DNA of 64,000 bases from Brachypodium distachyon (GCF_000005505.3 NC_016135.3:10386613-10450612); one strand, 5' to 3'; positions 11,500-22,957 are shown, counted from the stretch's first letter. Made by a program: numbers and translations. Notes: a model not told the origin generated them from the letters alone.

Positions 11500-12484
11500 G
11501 GTATACTTACTTGTTAAGCCAATTTGAAATGCCTCAACAGGGAATTCTAGAAGTAGAGTTGTTTGACGTATGGGGAGTGGATTATATTGGGCCATTACAA
11601 TCTTCAAAAGGTTATAAACATATATTGGTAGCAGTTGACTGTCTCGAAATGGGTAGAGGCAATCCCGACAGTTCATGCAGACTCAAAATCGGTATGCAAA
11701 TTATTCAGGACAGTCATTTTCCCCAGGTTTGGAATACCCAGAGTGATAATAAGTGATGGAGGGACACACTTTACCAGCAGCCAGTTCCAAAATTTGTTAA
11801 GCAATTATGGTGTGCACAATCATAGGGTGACCACACCTTATCACCCCCAAGCTAATGGCCAAGTAGAGCTTTCAAATAGAGAAATCAAGCAAATACTTGA
11901 TAAAGTTCTTTCAAAATCGAGGGCATATTGGTCAATAAAGCTACCAGACACACTTTTGGCATACAGGACTGCATACAAAACGCCTCTTGGAATGTCTCCA
12001 TTTCGACTTGTCTATGGCAAAGCATGCCATCTACCAGTTGAGCTAGAGCACATGGCTTACTGGGCTATGTGTCAGTTGAATTTGGATATGAGCTTGGTTG
12101 AAAGGAAACTACAAATCTGTGAGCTTGATGAATTGAGAAATGATGCATATGAAAGCTCAAGAATTTACAAGGAAAGAACAAAGAAGTGGCATGATAAGCA
12201 CATATTGAGAAGGGAATTCAGTCTAGGGGAAACAGTGTGCTCTATGATTCAAGATTCCATCTCTTCCTTGGGAAATTCAAATCGAGATGGCACGGACCTT
12301 TTATAGTCAATAAAGTCATCCTAATGGAGCTATTGTTGTGACAAGTCAGTCAGGGGGGACATTCAAAGCCAATGGACAAAGGCTTAAACATTATATCAGT
12401 GGAGAACCTATTCAGCAGGAAGATGAAAAGAACGATGATGGACATGGAGAATCACCCTCCGTTCCATCACAAGCTCAAGACTGA
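11500..12484 (+). pseudogene. Integrase / pol C-terminus of an Athila-like Ty3/gypsy retrotransposon
   Basis: Integrase core motifs are readable: [13 protein letters not shown] (first Asp), IISDGGTHF (second Asp) and NGQVELSNREIKQIL (Glu), followed by the conserved GMSPFRLVYGKACHLPVELE. The zinc-finger part and everything upstream (gag, protease, reverse transcriptase, RNase H) is missing, so the element is 5'-truncated near 11500. The frame breaks at about 11643 by a short deletion just after the first catalytic region, and again near 12250, where the tail continues in another frame to a stop at 12482. The lineage is assigned from the integrase motif style and from the polypurine tract sequence downstream. 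Confidence 0.88.
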
Positions 12485-13082
12485 TTGTACAAAAGGGGTC
12501 CAGCTAAAAGACCTTAAAGAAGCACTATCAGGAGGCAACTTGAGGTTAATAAAGTATTTTGTTTAAGTCAATATGAGTTTTTCTTTTATGTTTTCTTTGT
12601 TTTTTTTACTTACATTAGGATTGAAGCTCTGGAGTAAGCAGAAGAATGGAGGGGAGAAAATCAAGAGAAAATCATATATGATTGGTGCGTGCAAATGGCT
12701 ATTGAGCTGCACTCTCGATTTTCCAATCAGTGAGCTGTTTCATGCCCATCAAGAATGAGCTTACACTAAAATGTTTTTTTCCCACCAAAATCTGCTAAAA
12801 CTTTCGCATGAATCTTGAACTTTGGTGTGCGTATTCCCCCTCATTTGAATCAGGAATTTGAACATCATGCTCTTTGAAATCATACATCTTTCGGTTAAGC
12901 TCTTCTGAAACTAAATTGTTCCATACGGTCTTCTCAAGGTGTCAAGGAAATGAGTACAAACTCAGTTTAGTACCTGCACAAAATTGGAAGTTACTTGTTT
13001 GTTTTACAGTATTTCTGGACTTAACTTCGATTTCCTGCATTCTCTACATTTGCTCTTGAATAATTCTGAAGTTTAAATAATA
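12485..13082 (+). other. Non-coding region between pol and 3' LTR of the Athila-like element
   Basis: This part has no recognisable coding sequence. Long non-coding or env-like relic regions between pol and the 3' LTR are usual in Athila elements, and no env-like frame could be recognised here. Confidence 0.5.
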
Positions 13083-13312
13083 CTCACTTCATTCCTTAAA
13101 GATTGGCATATTAGCTTTAATTAAGACAAGGTTTTGACCACAAGTCAAGGTGTGGTTTATATGACATGAAATTAGTATCGCTAGATTGGTTATCAAAAGT
13201 ACTTCATGATACTTGTGGTTTCATGTCATATAAATTACACTTTAACATAATAATTTGTGGTCAAAGGTTTGTCTTGAAAGCTAATATGCCATTTTTTAAG
13301 AAAAGGAGGGAG
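13083..13312. mobile_element. Stowaway MITE, 230 bp, inside the Athila-like element
   Basis: Left end CTCACTTCATTCCTTAAAG, right end complement CTCCCTCCTTTTCTTAAAA. Both continue into a shared TGGCATATTAGC. TA is at 13081-13082 and 13313-13314. A long internal palindrome is visible (ATGACATGAAATTAGTA / TTTCATGTCAT). Confidence 0.88.
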
Positions 13313-13459
13313 TATTCCGAATGCATATTGTGTGTGTAGTCCAATTTTGAGCCAATTATTCGGTGTCACTAAGTAGTTTGTCATGTTCCCTGGATCGGTG
13401 ACAAGTGAACATTGTGGCATTGAATATAGATTTCCTTTTCAAAAATATCTTGCTTTTCT

Positions 13460-13700
13460 ACCTTTTGATTCAATAAGTGGTTAATCCACATCTTTGCAGT
13501 TATGTTTCCAATAAGTGGCTCAGCCACATGAGTTGATTCTAATAAGTGGTTTTACCACACTGTTTTTAATCTTTTCAATAAGTGGCTTGGCCACATGGTT
13601 CTGCAGCTTTGAATAAGTGACTCAGTCACATGTTTGCAATAAGTGGCTGTGCCACAATTTCTGTTCTACTCTCTGAATAAGTGTCTTTGACACATTGTGC
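13460..13700 (+). repeat. Array of seven AATAAGTG-hairpin repeats upstream of the 3' LTR
   Basis: Seven irregularly spaced units of the form AATAAGTGGCTNNGCCACA occur. The two arms always complement each other even when their sequence changes: GTGGTTaatCCAC, GTGGCTcaGCCAC, GTGGTTttaCCAC, GTGGCTtgGCCAC, GTGACTcaGTCAC, GTGGCTgtGCCAC and GTGTCTttGACAC. Paired changes in both arms point to selection or copying at the level of a hairpin. Confidence 0.8.
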
Positions 13701-14981
13701 GTTTTCATTTTCTGCAATTTTCACAAAACTACGAAGTTGTGTTCAAGCATTTTCTGAAATAGTTCAAGTTGCAAATGCTTAGAATGTGCCAAATCTTTGT
13801 TAAGTTTAGGAATAGTGAAACTCGAACAAGTAAACAACAATATTTCTGCCTGTACTAATTTGTTTTGTACTAATTGCCTTGCTATCTAAAAGAAGAAGTT
13901 GGACTTTGAGCTTACTTGAGGACAAGCAAGAATTTAAGTTTTGGGGTGTGATGTGTATCACATTTAACATAAATTTTATCCACACTCATCTCATTTTTGC
14001 TTGAACTTTATTCAGTTTTCCTTTGTAGATTAGCTTATTTAGCTGAGACAATACTCCTTTGGACCATTTTATTCGGTGAAGTGTTAATTTACAGATCGGC
14101 GCGACGCAAGGCGCAAATGCTACTCACTGGAACCTTGAAGAGAGGCTGATCTGACGGACCCACCTGTTAGAGAGCAAAGGCATCAACTTGTGTAGAAAGT
14201 CAGAAAAAAAGAAGTGCAGAACCAAGGAAAGAAAAAGAAAAGAAGGCACCTTCTCGGTCCATCGCCCCAACAGAAAAAGAAGAGACATTAGAGCTGAGGC
14301 CTGAGGGGCAGAGGGGCATGTGAGGGTGTTGTGCTGGGGAGGCTGAGATCCAGAATTCACGGAGAGAAAAGAAAACCATGGGGGAAGCTAGGGTTTGCTG
14401 GAGATCTCAAATCCAGTAGCTCATGAGACGGAGATGAGTCGAGGAAACACACGCGAACAAGCTCTGTCCAGCTGAACAATTCTTGCTTTCCCACCTTCTT
14501 TGCTGTCAAGTAATTGGTTCTTCTCCTCAATCCTTCTGCTGGCTTCAAGGGTGACCGAATTCCCCAACCTCTAGCCTTAATTCTTGTTCAGAACTTGTAA
14601 TCTGTTAGTTGCTGAAGCGAATTCTGTCTCTACTCTCTGAATTGCTTGTAATCTTGACACTGAAGAATATTTGTGTGGTTTCTGTTAGTGTAAGAACTCA
14701 GATCTTGTTAGTAGTAAACTTGTGTGCTGTGCTTGCTGTTAATTTGCAACATCAGTGCTCAGTTTATTTGTAGTTCGTGCAAAGTAAAAAAATACCAAAA
14801 AAATATTTCGTACCAGTTCATTTCTTTCAGTACTTGTTTTATTAGTAGTATAATTGTTCCTTCTAGCAGTGATTAACTTGCAAGCTCGGTTTTATCTCCT
14901 TTACCTTGTTGCTCTTCCTCCTGAATCCCCTTTGCTTTTACTTGGGAGTTAAGACTGCTAGATTCTAGGGTGTTTAGTTAA

Positions 14982-17693
14982 GAGTAAAATTCACCGGGTC
15001 CTAAAACTATTCGAGGGGTGTCAAGTGGATCGTTAAAATGCATACGTGGACCCTAATTCTTTGTAAGTTGTTCATGTGTGGTCCAATCGAGCCAGAGCGG
15101 GTGCTGACCGGCCAGGTGGCAAGTTGACCACCACGCTGGCTAACCGTTAGGTGCTGAAAATTTGCAAATAGGCCCATCCTTCCAGTTAACTCATTCGGCG
15201 GTCATTTTCCCCAATTCTCCCATCCCGGAGTAGAGGCGACGTGGGTGGAAATTCTAGGTTTTCCCCTCCGGTGAGCTTTGAAGGGGGCCGGCAGTGAGGT
15301 TGCGGCTTATCTCCGCCTCTCTTCCTTTGTTTATATGGGTTTTTGAAAAAATTTAGGCCAAAGCTACTTGCGGGAAAACTCCCGCCCAACAACCTCGTCT
15401 GACGTGGCAGCGGTCAACTTGCCACCTGGCCGGTCAGTAGCCGCTCTAGCTCGATTAGGACCACGTGTGAACAACTTACAAACAATTAGGGTCCAAATAT
15501 GCACTTTTAAAGAATTTGGATTTACTTGCACTACTACAAAAACGCATATATGTGACGAGATATGAGTGGCAGGTGCAGCCAGCCCGCCACTGATGTCGAG
15601 CATCAGTGACGGGTGGTCACGCGCCCGCCCCTGATAAACAGCTGCAGACTTGCAATTTTGGACCCGACAGACATCAGTGGTGGGCTCTGCTCATGACCGC
15701 CACTCATGACTAGTCATCAGTGGTGGGCCTAGCAGGCCCGACACTGATAGTGGTTCATCAGTGGCGGTCGGAAAGGCCTGCCACTAATGGACACAAGTGA
15801 AAAATTGTAAAATTCAGAAAAACATACATCAGTGCCGGGCGTCGCGTATAGGCCCGCCACTGATGATCCCTGGGGACCTATGAAAATTGAAAAAATCATA
15901 ACTTATTCATAAAAAATCAGAAAAACGTGATTTTTTTGCTAAAGTCTTATTTTTTCTTGATTAACATATTGGAACAATAATACCATATGGTGACATTTGA
16001 AAAATGGCCTATGTAATACAATCTTGTTATTTCCCGTAGTTAAACTTTAGGTTTTAAACCAAGTGACCAAAGTTTTGTCCATTTCTATGGTATAATTCAT
16101 GATAATGTATCCATATTTTTCACAAGTGTGCATATTCTCATGAAAAACTATATTTTAAAAATGTTTACAAAGTTTTGGTTTAAAAAAATCATTTTCCATT
16201 TCCCAAATGCGAAAAATTGGATATTTTGTGAAGCAAGTAAATTAATATGGTTCAAAATGGCACCTATACACTTTTCACACAAAGTAGAACTTGTTTCTTT
16301 GCAAATGTCCAAAGGTTTTGAAAATTCTGCACAAAATGTACTAGTATTAGGTATGAATGTTTATGTGTTTCAGGGAACGGGTTATTTTGTGAAGCAAATA
16401 CAAATAAAATGGTTAAAAATGACACATATCAAGTTTCCAGAAATAGTAGACCACATTGATGAACTCATAAACCAATTTACTTATTTAGAATATTTGTACA
16501 TTATATGAAAACAAAAAATACAAATTATGAACCCATCAGTATCGGTTCATGCCGTGATACCCGCCACTAATGGCCATTTAGGCCCAGCCCAGCCTGAGGG
16601 GCCTAGGGTTTGGAGGGATACCCTATAAAAGCTAGCCTCGTCTCCCCCATCCCCAATTTTTCCTCCCCCAGCCGCCACATGCTTATCTCTCCCTCTGCCC
16701 TCCCCATCTCTCACCTTGTCTACCTCCTACACGAACAGCCCTATCTCCTTCCTCACCAGCGCCACCGCCCCTCCTCCCTCACTGTGATTCCCTCTCCACC
16801 TCCCACATCGGCGGCCGGCGACGGCAGAGCACATATGGAGGAGCAGCAGCACCGGCAGCGCGCGCGTGGAGGAGCAGCGCCGGCAGCAACACGTGTAGGA
16901 GCAGCAGCGCGGGTGGAGGAGCAGCAGCGCGGGTGGAGGAGCAGCGGCGGCGCGTGGCGCTTGGAGGAGCAGCCGACGTCCATGACGCCGGATGACTGCC
17001 GTCGCCCCCCCCCCCCCTCCCTCCACCGCAGGCAGGTAATCTCTCCGTACGTTCTCGCTCTCTCGGTTCGTCTCTCTCTCCGCCATGACACCCTGCTGCC
17101 GGATACCGGCCGCCTCACGCTCTCTCAATTCGTCTCTCTCTCCCTCTGATTTATCTCTTTGTTACCTATCCTTCTCTCCCTCTCTCTGTGTTCTCTCTCA
17201 CTTTCAGAAGGTCGCCGTCGATCTGTAGACGAGGAGGTTGTTTCTAAATCGGCTGCAACGAGGCGATGTAATTTGTAGTTTTTAATTGTGTTCTCTGTTG
17301 TCAATCCATGCGACGTCATTTTGATTGCTAAGTGTGTTCTGCTGTGAATGCATCCGATGATTTAATTTTGATTTTTCTTTACTCGGCTACTATCTCTGCT
17401 GATACAATTATGCCAGCAATTTGTGTGTGATTAGAACAAAATAAACATGGCTAGCATATAATTATATGCTAGCCATGAGCTTTTTTTAATTATGGTCACA
17501 ACTCATCAGTGTCGGTCCCTCTACTTGTGCCCGCCACATGCCCGTTACTGATGTTCAGTACATTAGTGACAGGAAGTTAGTGACGGGCGGCCCGTCCGTT
17601 ACTGATATGCTTTTTCGACCGTTACTGATAACCATTTCTGTAGTAGTGTTGACACACCTCGAATAGTTATAGGACCTGCGGTGCATTTTACTC
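14982..17693. mobile_element. Mutator-type MITE (9-bp target duplication) interrupted by a CACTA element
   Basis: The ends GAGTAAAATTCACCGGGTCC (left) and GGACCTGCGGTGCATTTTACTC (right, as read on the plus strand) form terminal inverted repeats. They continue through AAAACTATTCGAGG at the left and its complement at the right. A perfect 9-bp duplication TTTAGTTAA flanks it (14973-14981 and 17694-17702), diagnostic of Mutator-like elements. Without the CACTA insertion it would be about 590 bp and non-coding. Confidence 0.92.
15529..17648. mobile_element. Non-autonomous CACTA element C, 2120 bp
   Basis: It starts CACTACTACAAAAACG and ends CGTTACTGATAACCATTTCT followed by GTAGTAGTG. It is flanked by the 3-bp duplication TTG (15526-15528 and 17649-17651). 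Subterminal repeats of the CATCAGTGGCGG / CCGCCACTGATG type line both ends, the same family as elements A and B. There is no transposase. Inside is a TATA box (CCCTATAAAAGC near 16620) followed by a GC-rich exon-like segment with a 21-bp GAGGAGCAGCAGCGCGGGTGG repeat and a donor-like CAGGTAATCTC (17033). This could be the element's own leader or captured gene sequence; no protein domain was recognised. Confidence 0.92.
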
Positions 17694-17892
17694 TTTAGTT
17701 AATTTAATCTGAGAGCTTTAAATCTTTACTTGCTGCATATTTAAATGTTTTGTTCAGTGGTTTGTAGATCAATTTTCCCTTTGGTTCTGTTTTAGCTTTG
17801 TCTAATTGTTGTAGCCAATAGATCAGTCCTTGTGGAGAGAACGACAAAACACTTCCTAAAATTACATTCGTCGGGCATGATTGGATGGGGCG

Positions 17893-18113
17893 AACCGTGG
17901 GGATCGCGGATCGGGGCAGGTGTGCGAGGAATAGTTAAAGGAGGAGAGGAGTTGGATCGGTACTTCAGGAAGGAGGCGGATCGAGAGGTGCGAGGAGGGC
18001 GAGGAGGAGGCGGATCGTGGAGGGCAGGTGTGCAAGGAAGTGTTTGGAGAGGAGAGATGTTGGATTGAAACTTCGGGGAGGAGACGGATAGAGAGGACGT
18101 GAGGAGAAGGGCT
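17893..18113 (+). repeat. Imperfect tandem duplication, ~110 bp unit
   Basis: Two G-rich copies (about 17893-18006 and 18009-18113) share GG(G/A)GGCAGGTGTGC(G/A)AGGAA...GGAGAGGAG...TTGGAT...ACTTC-GG...GAGGCGGAT/GAGACGGAT. The sequence is purine-rich and no product was recognised. Confidence 0.6.
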
Positions 18114-18130
18114 GAGGACGTACTGTGACG

Positions 18131-18760
18131 ACGACCGTATCATCGTCACCAACTTCATTTTAATATATTGATATAGATACAGTCTTAAACGTATACCACG
18201 CAGGTATGTTCTCTAAATCTAATGTTCAACTTAGCTCATATTTAGCTGTAGGCTTTGGCGGGCCCGGTCCTCGGAGTGCAGCTGTGCAGCGCACCGGGCC
18301 CCAAGTTTCTAAGGCTCTCCTACCCGACGATATGTGTGTGTGCAGTATGCTAATGGGCCTGGCTCAATTTTTTTTTCCAATTTCCATCCCGACTCGATCC
18401 GTCGTCTTGGACTCCCGATCGTTGTCTCCTGACGCGCGGCACTTGCCCGCCTGCGTGGAAGCGTCATTAGATCGTGTGGCCTCATCGGTCATCGGCTGAT
18501 TGATCGCCTAGCTAGCCGCCCCTCAGTAAGCCTGCCGCTACGCTGTGCCCTGCGCCTCTTGCATGCAGCAAGCCGGTTCGAGTTGGAGTCTTCAAAATAT
18601 CAAAGCCGGCCTGCTGCTTCCGCAACCTGCATCGTGTGGCCTGATCGCCCTGCTGCCTGCACGCTGCATCGCCGTCAACGGAAACGGGACTACGTACGGA
18701 CGTGAGCCATCTTACCTACCCATCTTTGATCTTTTGATTCTTTATGCTAGTTTCAGTTTG
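18131..18760. other. Stretch without a recognised gene
   Basis: GC-rich mixed sequence containing a near-palindrome (GGGCCCGGTCCTCGG ... GCACCGGGCCCC, 18259-18302) typical of eroded DNA-transposon ends. No element boundary or coding domain could be supported. Confidence 0.3.
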
Positions 18761-18926
18761 TAAATTTATCTAGTCTTGTTAAATTTCAGAACTATGAAAT
18801 CATCGTCATCTTGAAAACATCCATCCAGCAATGCGAACAGCAGTAAATTTATCAGTCTCGTTAAATTTCAGAACTATGAGTCCTTTGTCGTCTAGAAAAG
18901 ATCCATCCAGCGGTGAGAAAAGCAAA
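18761..18926 (+). repeat. Two-copy tandem repeat, unit 83 bp
   Basis: Copy 1 starts TAAATTTATCTAGTCTTGTT at 18761. Copy 2 starts TAAATTTATCAGTCTCGTT at 18844. Both continue AAATTTCAGAACTATGA...ATCCATCCAGC. The copies differ at roughly one base in six. Confidence 0.8.
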
Positions 18927-18992
18927 AGGATTTTTTTATATATAAGGAATGTTAGAGAAATGTTTAAGGTAACATCTATAAACTTATAAGTA

Positions 18993-19105
18993 CTCCCTCT
19001 GTTTCATAATTCTTGTCGAAATATTACATGTATCTAAACGTTTTTTAGTAATAGATACATCCATTGTTGGGCAAATTTGAGACAAGAATTATGAAACGGA
19101 GGAAG
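18993..19105. mobile_element. Stowaway MITE, 113 bp
   Basis: Left end CTCCCTCTGTTTCATAATTC; right end complement CTTCCTCCGTTTCATAATTC. TA is at 18991-18992 and 19106-19107. It belongs to the CATAATTCTTGTC family also seen at 31230-31340. Confidence 0.92.
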
Positions 19106-19176
19106 TAGTACTTTTCCTATCCACCCGAAATCTCATGACCGGGCCGGGGCATCCTAACTCCGCCACTCATTGCAGA

Positions 19177-19457
19177 TATTGGGGATCTCCAATGGAACCC
19201 CCAAAAATGGTCCACATAGCTCATTGGGGGGGGGGGGGGGGGTGGGGGGCGGTTGGGTACGGGGAGTCTCCATTTGTGCAAAACATTTTCAAACTTTGTC
19301 CACTTGTCTTCTTGTCCCACATGTTAAATACTCATGAAGAGATAAATGGGGTTACCGTTGGACAGTTTGATATTTTACTCACCCCAATTTGTCCAAAGAT
19401 CCCCTAAATGGACAAATGGGGAGGACAAATGGCGACTCACCCTTGGAGATGCCTTTA
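19177..19457. mobile_element. Possible Harbinger-like MITE relic
   Basis: GGGGATCTCCAATGG at the left and CCTTGGAGATGCC at the right form a partial inverted repeat. Between them lie CCATTTGT/GGACAAATGGGG inverted motifs and a 16-G run (19227-19242). No clear target duplication was seen, and the boundaries are guesses. Confidence 0.35.
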
Positions 19458-20116
19458 GGTGGCTGGATTGGCATGCTGTCAGCAGAAACTGACCACGCAA
19501 ACCCATCCCAAAGGGGTGGTGGCAGCCTGGCACGGTCACGGGGTGCCCGGACATCTAATAGTGGCACCTTCTCTCGTCGGTGGAACCGAATGATCAGTGC
19601 AGCAGTTACCTTAGAGCATCTCCACTCCCCCGCCCCCATATGGCGTCTGGAGCTAGGCCATATGGGGGGGGGGGGGGGGCACACACAGTTCATTTGAGGT
19701 CAAGCCGTGACCCAACCACACCCCCGAAACAGCGGTCCCAAAATACAATTCAAACATTAAAGTTTTGCCGCCACTTCACAGGCCAGCCCAAATCGCCTGA
19801 ATTTATCACAAGTCTCGGCGAACAAAATAACATCAAACTTAAATAAAGTAAATCACTCGGCCCGATGGTCCTCTGCCAGAGTTGAAGTCACTTCCAAGCT
19901 CGCCGGTGTTGTAGAAGTGGCCGGAGCTGTTTCGGGCGGTGATGGTGCCGATGGCATAGAGGCGGCCGGAGCTTCCGTGTCGGGCATCGATGGTGGAGTC
20001 AATGTTGTCGGCGCTCTCGCTTCGGCCAAAATGAGCCTGCGTTGCCCGCCTTACCATGCCTTCACCTCGTCGTCCATGCCAGTGGTGTCGCATATCAAGT
20101 TCAACAAGTCCTCCCG

Positions 20117-22660
20117 TCACTTCTTCGCCGCGATGTTCGCCTTGAGGACCTCCAGCTTGTCATCTTTCTTCTTGATCACTGTCGCCCACCATGAGGCCGC
20201 GACCTCGTCCCTCTTTGCGGCTTGTGCGGTGGCGGCGGTCATGCACTTCTCGATGCATGTGTAGAGGCGCTCCGTGGCCGGCACGGCATCCCTCGCCGCC
20301 TTTGCCTTCTTGTGGCCGATGGGCCGACCCCCCGCCGCCGCCGAAGGAGCGCCTTTTGGGTCGTAGGGGCGTCCTTTGACCTCGCGAGAGCATTCCGCGT
20401 CTCCATCCACTTGTCGCATGTCTCAATTCTTGCGAAGACGCGGATGAACTTGAACGCGACGTCATCGTTGTCCTCTCGGTAGGCGGTGAACATGGTGACC
20501 ATCTACAAGATGCCAGCCCGCAAATGTAAAATCGGCGACACAAAAAGAGTAAAAGACGATGGCTTTACCTGATCGTGGACGTTGCTGCCGCTTTGGGGTC
20601 GCTGACGCACCTCTTCTTAAATGCCATGCCATTTGTTGCACGCTTGTTGGATCAATCCCCAACGGTGTGACATGCTGCACTCGTTGCGCTCGTGGGTCAA
20701 CATCTGGAACTCCCGATCGATAGGCCGGCGCTCATCATATGTCGCCTTCACCCCCTCCAATAGGTGTCGGCATTTTGATTCGCGCCAGTGAAGGGGTCCA
20801 TGCTCACGGCTATCGGCTCTAGGGATACGGGGGTGTCCCGGATACAAGGAGCGTGAGACACGGCCCCACCATGTCAGCGTTAGGCTCCCCGGGGACGGGG
20901 TACCCCGGGGACTACCTTCCCGGGAGACTTGTGACCGTTCTCTCCTCCCTCGGGCCCGGGGCCGAAAGGCTCCAGGGGGGTGCCTGGTCTGGCACTTGGG
21001 GAGGGAATGCGTCACTGCTTACCACAGCCAGTCCTGGGCGGCTACTTTGGCGCCCACGAGCTTGGACTGGTAGGAATCTGCGCGTTCAAAGGCGTCCTCG
21101 GGACCGCGCGACTGTGGTGTGACGATCGCTGGCGAGGACGACGTGCGGGATGCAGCAGGTCCCCTTTACCTTTTGATCGGCCAGCTTCCATGCCGCGTCA
21201 GGACTATCACCGTTTCGGCCCAGCCAGGGCCGAAAGTTTCTCTGTGCCCTCGGCAGGGTGGGTACAGATCACTTTGGACAGGAGCCATAGTGCAGGCGGA
21301 CAGTTTCATATCGTCTTGTAGCGGGGATGTTCCCATGTAGCAACACGCATGCTGGGTGCCCTAAGTTTGCCACTGTGGTGACCCCTTGAACTATAAAAGG
21401 AGGCCCAATGCCCCCAAAGAGGTTGGCATCAAGGATAGACCAGGCATAAGCAGTTCGGGTAGGAGAAGGGTTGGTGTTCCGACCGCCAGAGAAGAGCAGC
21501 GTCTACTTCTCCCTCCTCCCCGGGCCGCCGTAGTTTAGGCTAGAGCTCGCCGCTCCGGCTGCTCGTTGTAACCTCTCCTTGTGCCATCCACCACCATTTA
21601 TACACTCAAAGCAGGATGTAGGGTATTACACCTTTGGGTGGCCCGAACCTGGGTAAATCTTCGGAGTCGAAGTCCTTACCGGTGAGGCTCGGAGCACTCT
21701 TCCCGCGCCCCACTCTACCTAAACTAAAAGGGGGTGTCTGCACTCCCTATGTCCGTGTTCACACACACGCACGACCTTCGAAGCTTCAGCAAGGCACTCA
21801 TCCTCCTTGGAAGTCTACTTGGTTCCTCAGCCTTCGCCACCGACCTTCTTCTTCTCGTCTGCCACCTTCTTCTTCCCCTTCGGCTCAGCGACGGTGGGCT
21901 ACTCGGTCTCTTCTACCATGTCGTAGGTCTCCTCGCCAGCGTAGGCTTCTTCTTGAGTGTAGGTGTAGTGGGCATGCTGGGAGCCGTCGTCGATCATGTC
22001 GGCCATAATAGACTCGCCTTGTGACATTCCACCAAACGGGTTGGGCGCGGCCTAGGTGCAGTTGACGGGGAAGGTGTTCAGCTAGAAAGATGCCGATGGC
22101 GAAGATTCGGCATAGGAAAAAGGCCCACGCTGCAAAGGAGGCGAGGCGAAGCTGTTGGGGTTGAAGCCGCCAAGAGGATCCGTGGCAAAGGTGTTTGGGT
22201 TTAAGCCGCCGAGTGGATCGGTGACAGGGTAGTCCGGCAAGAACCGCGAGAGCGACGGTGTGGCATTCCCATGGTTTTCATGGGACATCTGGGGCGACGC
22301 CGGCTAAATGCTCGGCGGTTACGGTGACGGTGACGACGATGAGCTCCCTTGGTTGCTGCCGCTCCAGTATTGGCCGAAGGAAGGCAGTGGCGCCGCCCTG
22401 CCGGCCATGGTCGCGGCCATCTGTGCCGCAGCCGCGACCCTCCATGCATCCAGCTGCCAGGGCAGGGCGGCGTTCCTCTCCTTGGTCATCTTCTCCTGAC
22501 TTCGGCGGGCGGCGTTCTCGACTTGGAAACAGGAGCAATCCGCGAGCCAGACGGCGGTGCTCATCCCAGGTGGACGCTCGACCCTCAATCTCTTCGGCAT
22601 TGCGTCGCCGGGCACCGTGGAGCGAGCGCTGCGTACCTCTTCGGTGGCATGGCTTTGGGG
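20117..22660 (-). pseudogene. ORF1 of the PIF/Harbinger element (Myb/SANT-like, NAM-associated C-terminus), broken
   Basis: Read on the minus strand from about 22650 down to 20117. The N-terminal part has AAAAQMAATMAGRAAPLPSF and GQYWSGSNQGSSSSSPSP. Next comes TSKEDECLAEA, the start of the Myb/SANT-like domain. After the solo LTR (20808-21767) the same domain resumes with DPFTGANQN...TYW, then ERNECSMSHRWGLIQQACNK. The C-terminal NAM-associated part has GRPIGHKKAKAARDAVPATE and EKCMTAATAQAAKRDEVAAS. In relatives this DNA-binding ORF1 partners the transposase. Several in-frame stops and frame changes, plus the LTR insertion exactly inside the Myb-like domain, make it non-functional. Family recognition is from the motif order. 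Confidence 0.78.
20808..21767 (+). mobile_element. Solo LTR inserted in the Harbinger ORF1
   Basis: The inserted block interrupts the Myb-like coding sequence between codons that are adjacent in the family. It has a TATA box (GAACTATAAAAGGAGG near 21392), a leader, and GTAGGGTATTACACCTTTGG (21619-21638), the R/U5-type motif also present in the insertion at 5533-6398. The flanks CTCAC (20803-20807) and CGCAC (21768-21772) fit a 5-bp target duplication with one change. There is no internal retrotransposon domain. Confidence 0.72.
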
Positions 22661-22957
22661 TGTCGGCGGTGTCTGTGGAGAATGGAGGGAAAAAAGGTGG
22701 GCCAACGAAACTTTGGAGGGAATTTTGGATTATCTTGCCAATAGGAGTGCCCGCCTTGCTTTTCGGCTTCAGCTAGCGCCCCCCATCACCCCCCCCCCCA
22801 CCGCGAGTTGGGTGCGGGTTGGGGTCACCGGCTAAATTCTTGAGCCGCGCCAGCTACTTTTCAGAATTGGGGGGGTGAGCTGGGTAGTTTTTTCGGTGCT
22901 GGCGCCCCCATTTGGCCTTTGGGGGACCTTTAGTGGGGCCGGCTAGAGATGCTCTTA

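Larger units (their letters stand above)
13895..17866 (+). mobile_element. Polypurine tract and 3' LTR of the Athila-like element (interrupted)
   Basis: GACTTTGAGCTTACTTGAGG followed by ACAAGCAAGAATTTAAGTTTTGGGG is the typical sequence ending at the polypurine tract of Athila-type elements. The LTR begins TGTGATGTGTATCACA at about 13948. It contains leader-like sequence to 14972, is interrupted by the Mutator-type MITE (14982-17693), and resumes to about 17866 (CTTGTGGAGAGAACGAC...TTACA), a typical 3' end region. The 5' LTR is absent, so the right boundary is approximate. Confidence 0.7.
19614..22954 (-). mobile_element. PIF/Harbinger-type DNA transposon carrying only ORF1
   Basis: Terminal sequences GAGCATCTCCACTCC (left) and, on the complement of the right end, GAGCATCTCTAGCCG are flanked by TTA at 19611-19613 and 22955-22957, the target duplication of PIF/Harbinger elements. 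The 3.34 kb contains one gene, a Myb/SANT-NAM-like ORF1 on the minus strand, and no DDE transposase, so the element is non-autonomous. A solo LTR of 960 bp (20808-21767) accounts for part of its length. Long G or C runs occur just inside both ends (19665-19678 and 22789-22800). Confidence 0.82.

Noticed and set aside
16610..17149. 179-codon open frame inside CACTA C
   Set aside because: It is low-complexity, driven by C-runs and a GAGGAGCAG repeat. A TATA box and splice donor suggest a leader, and no domain is visible.
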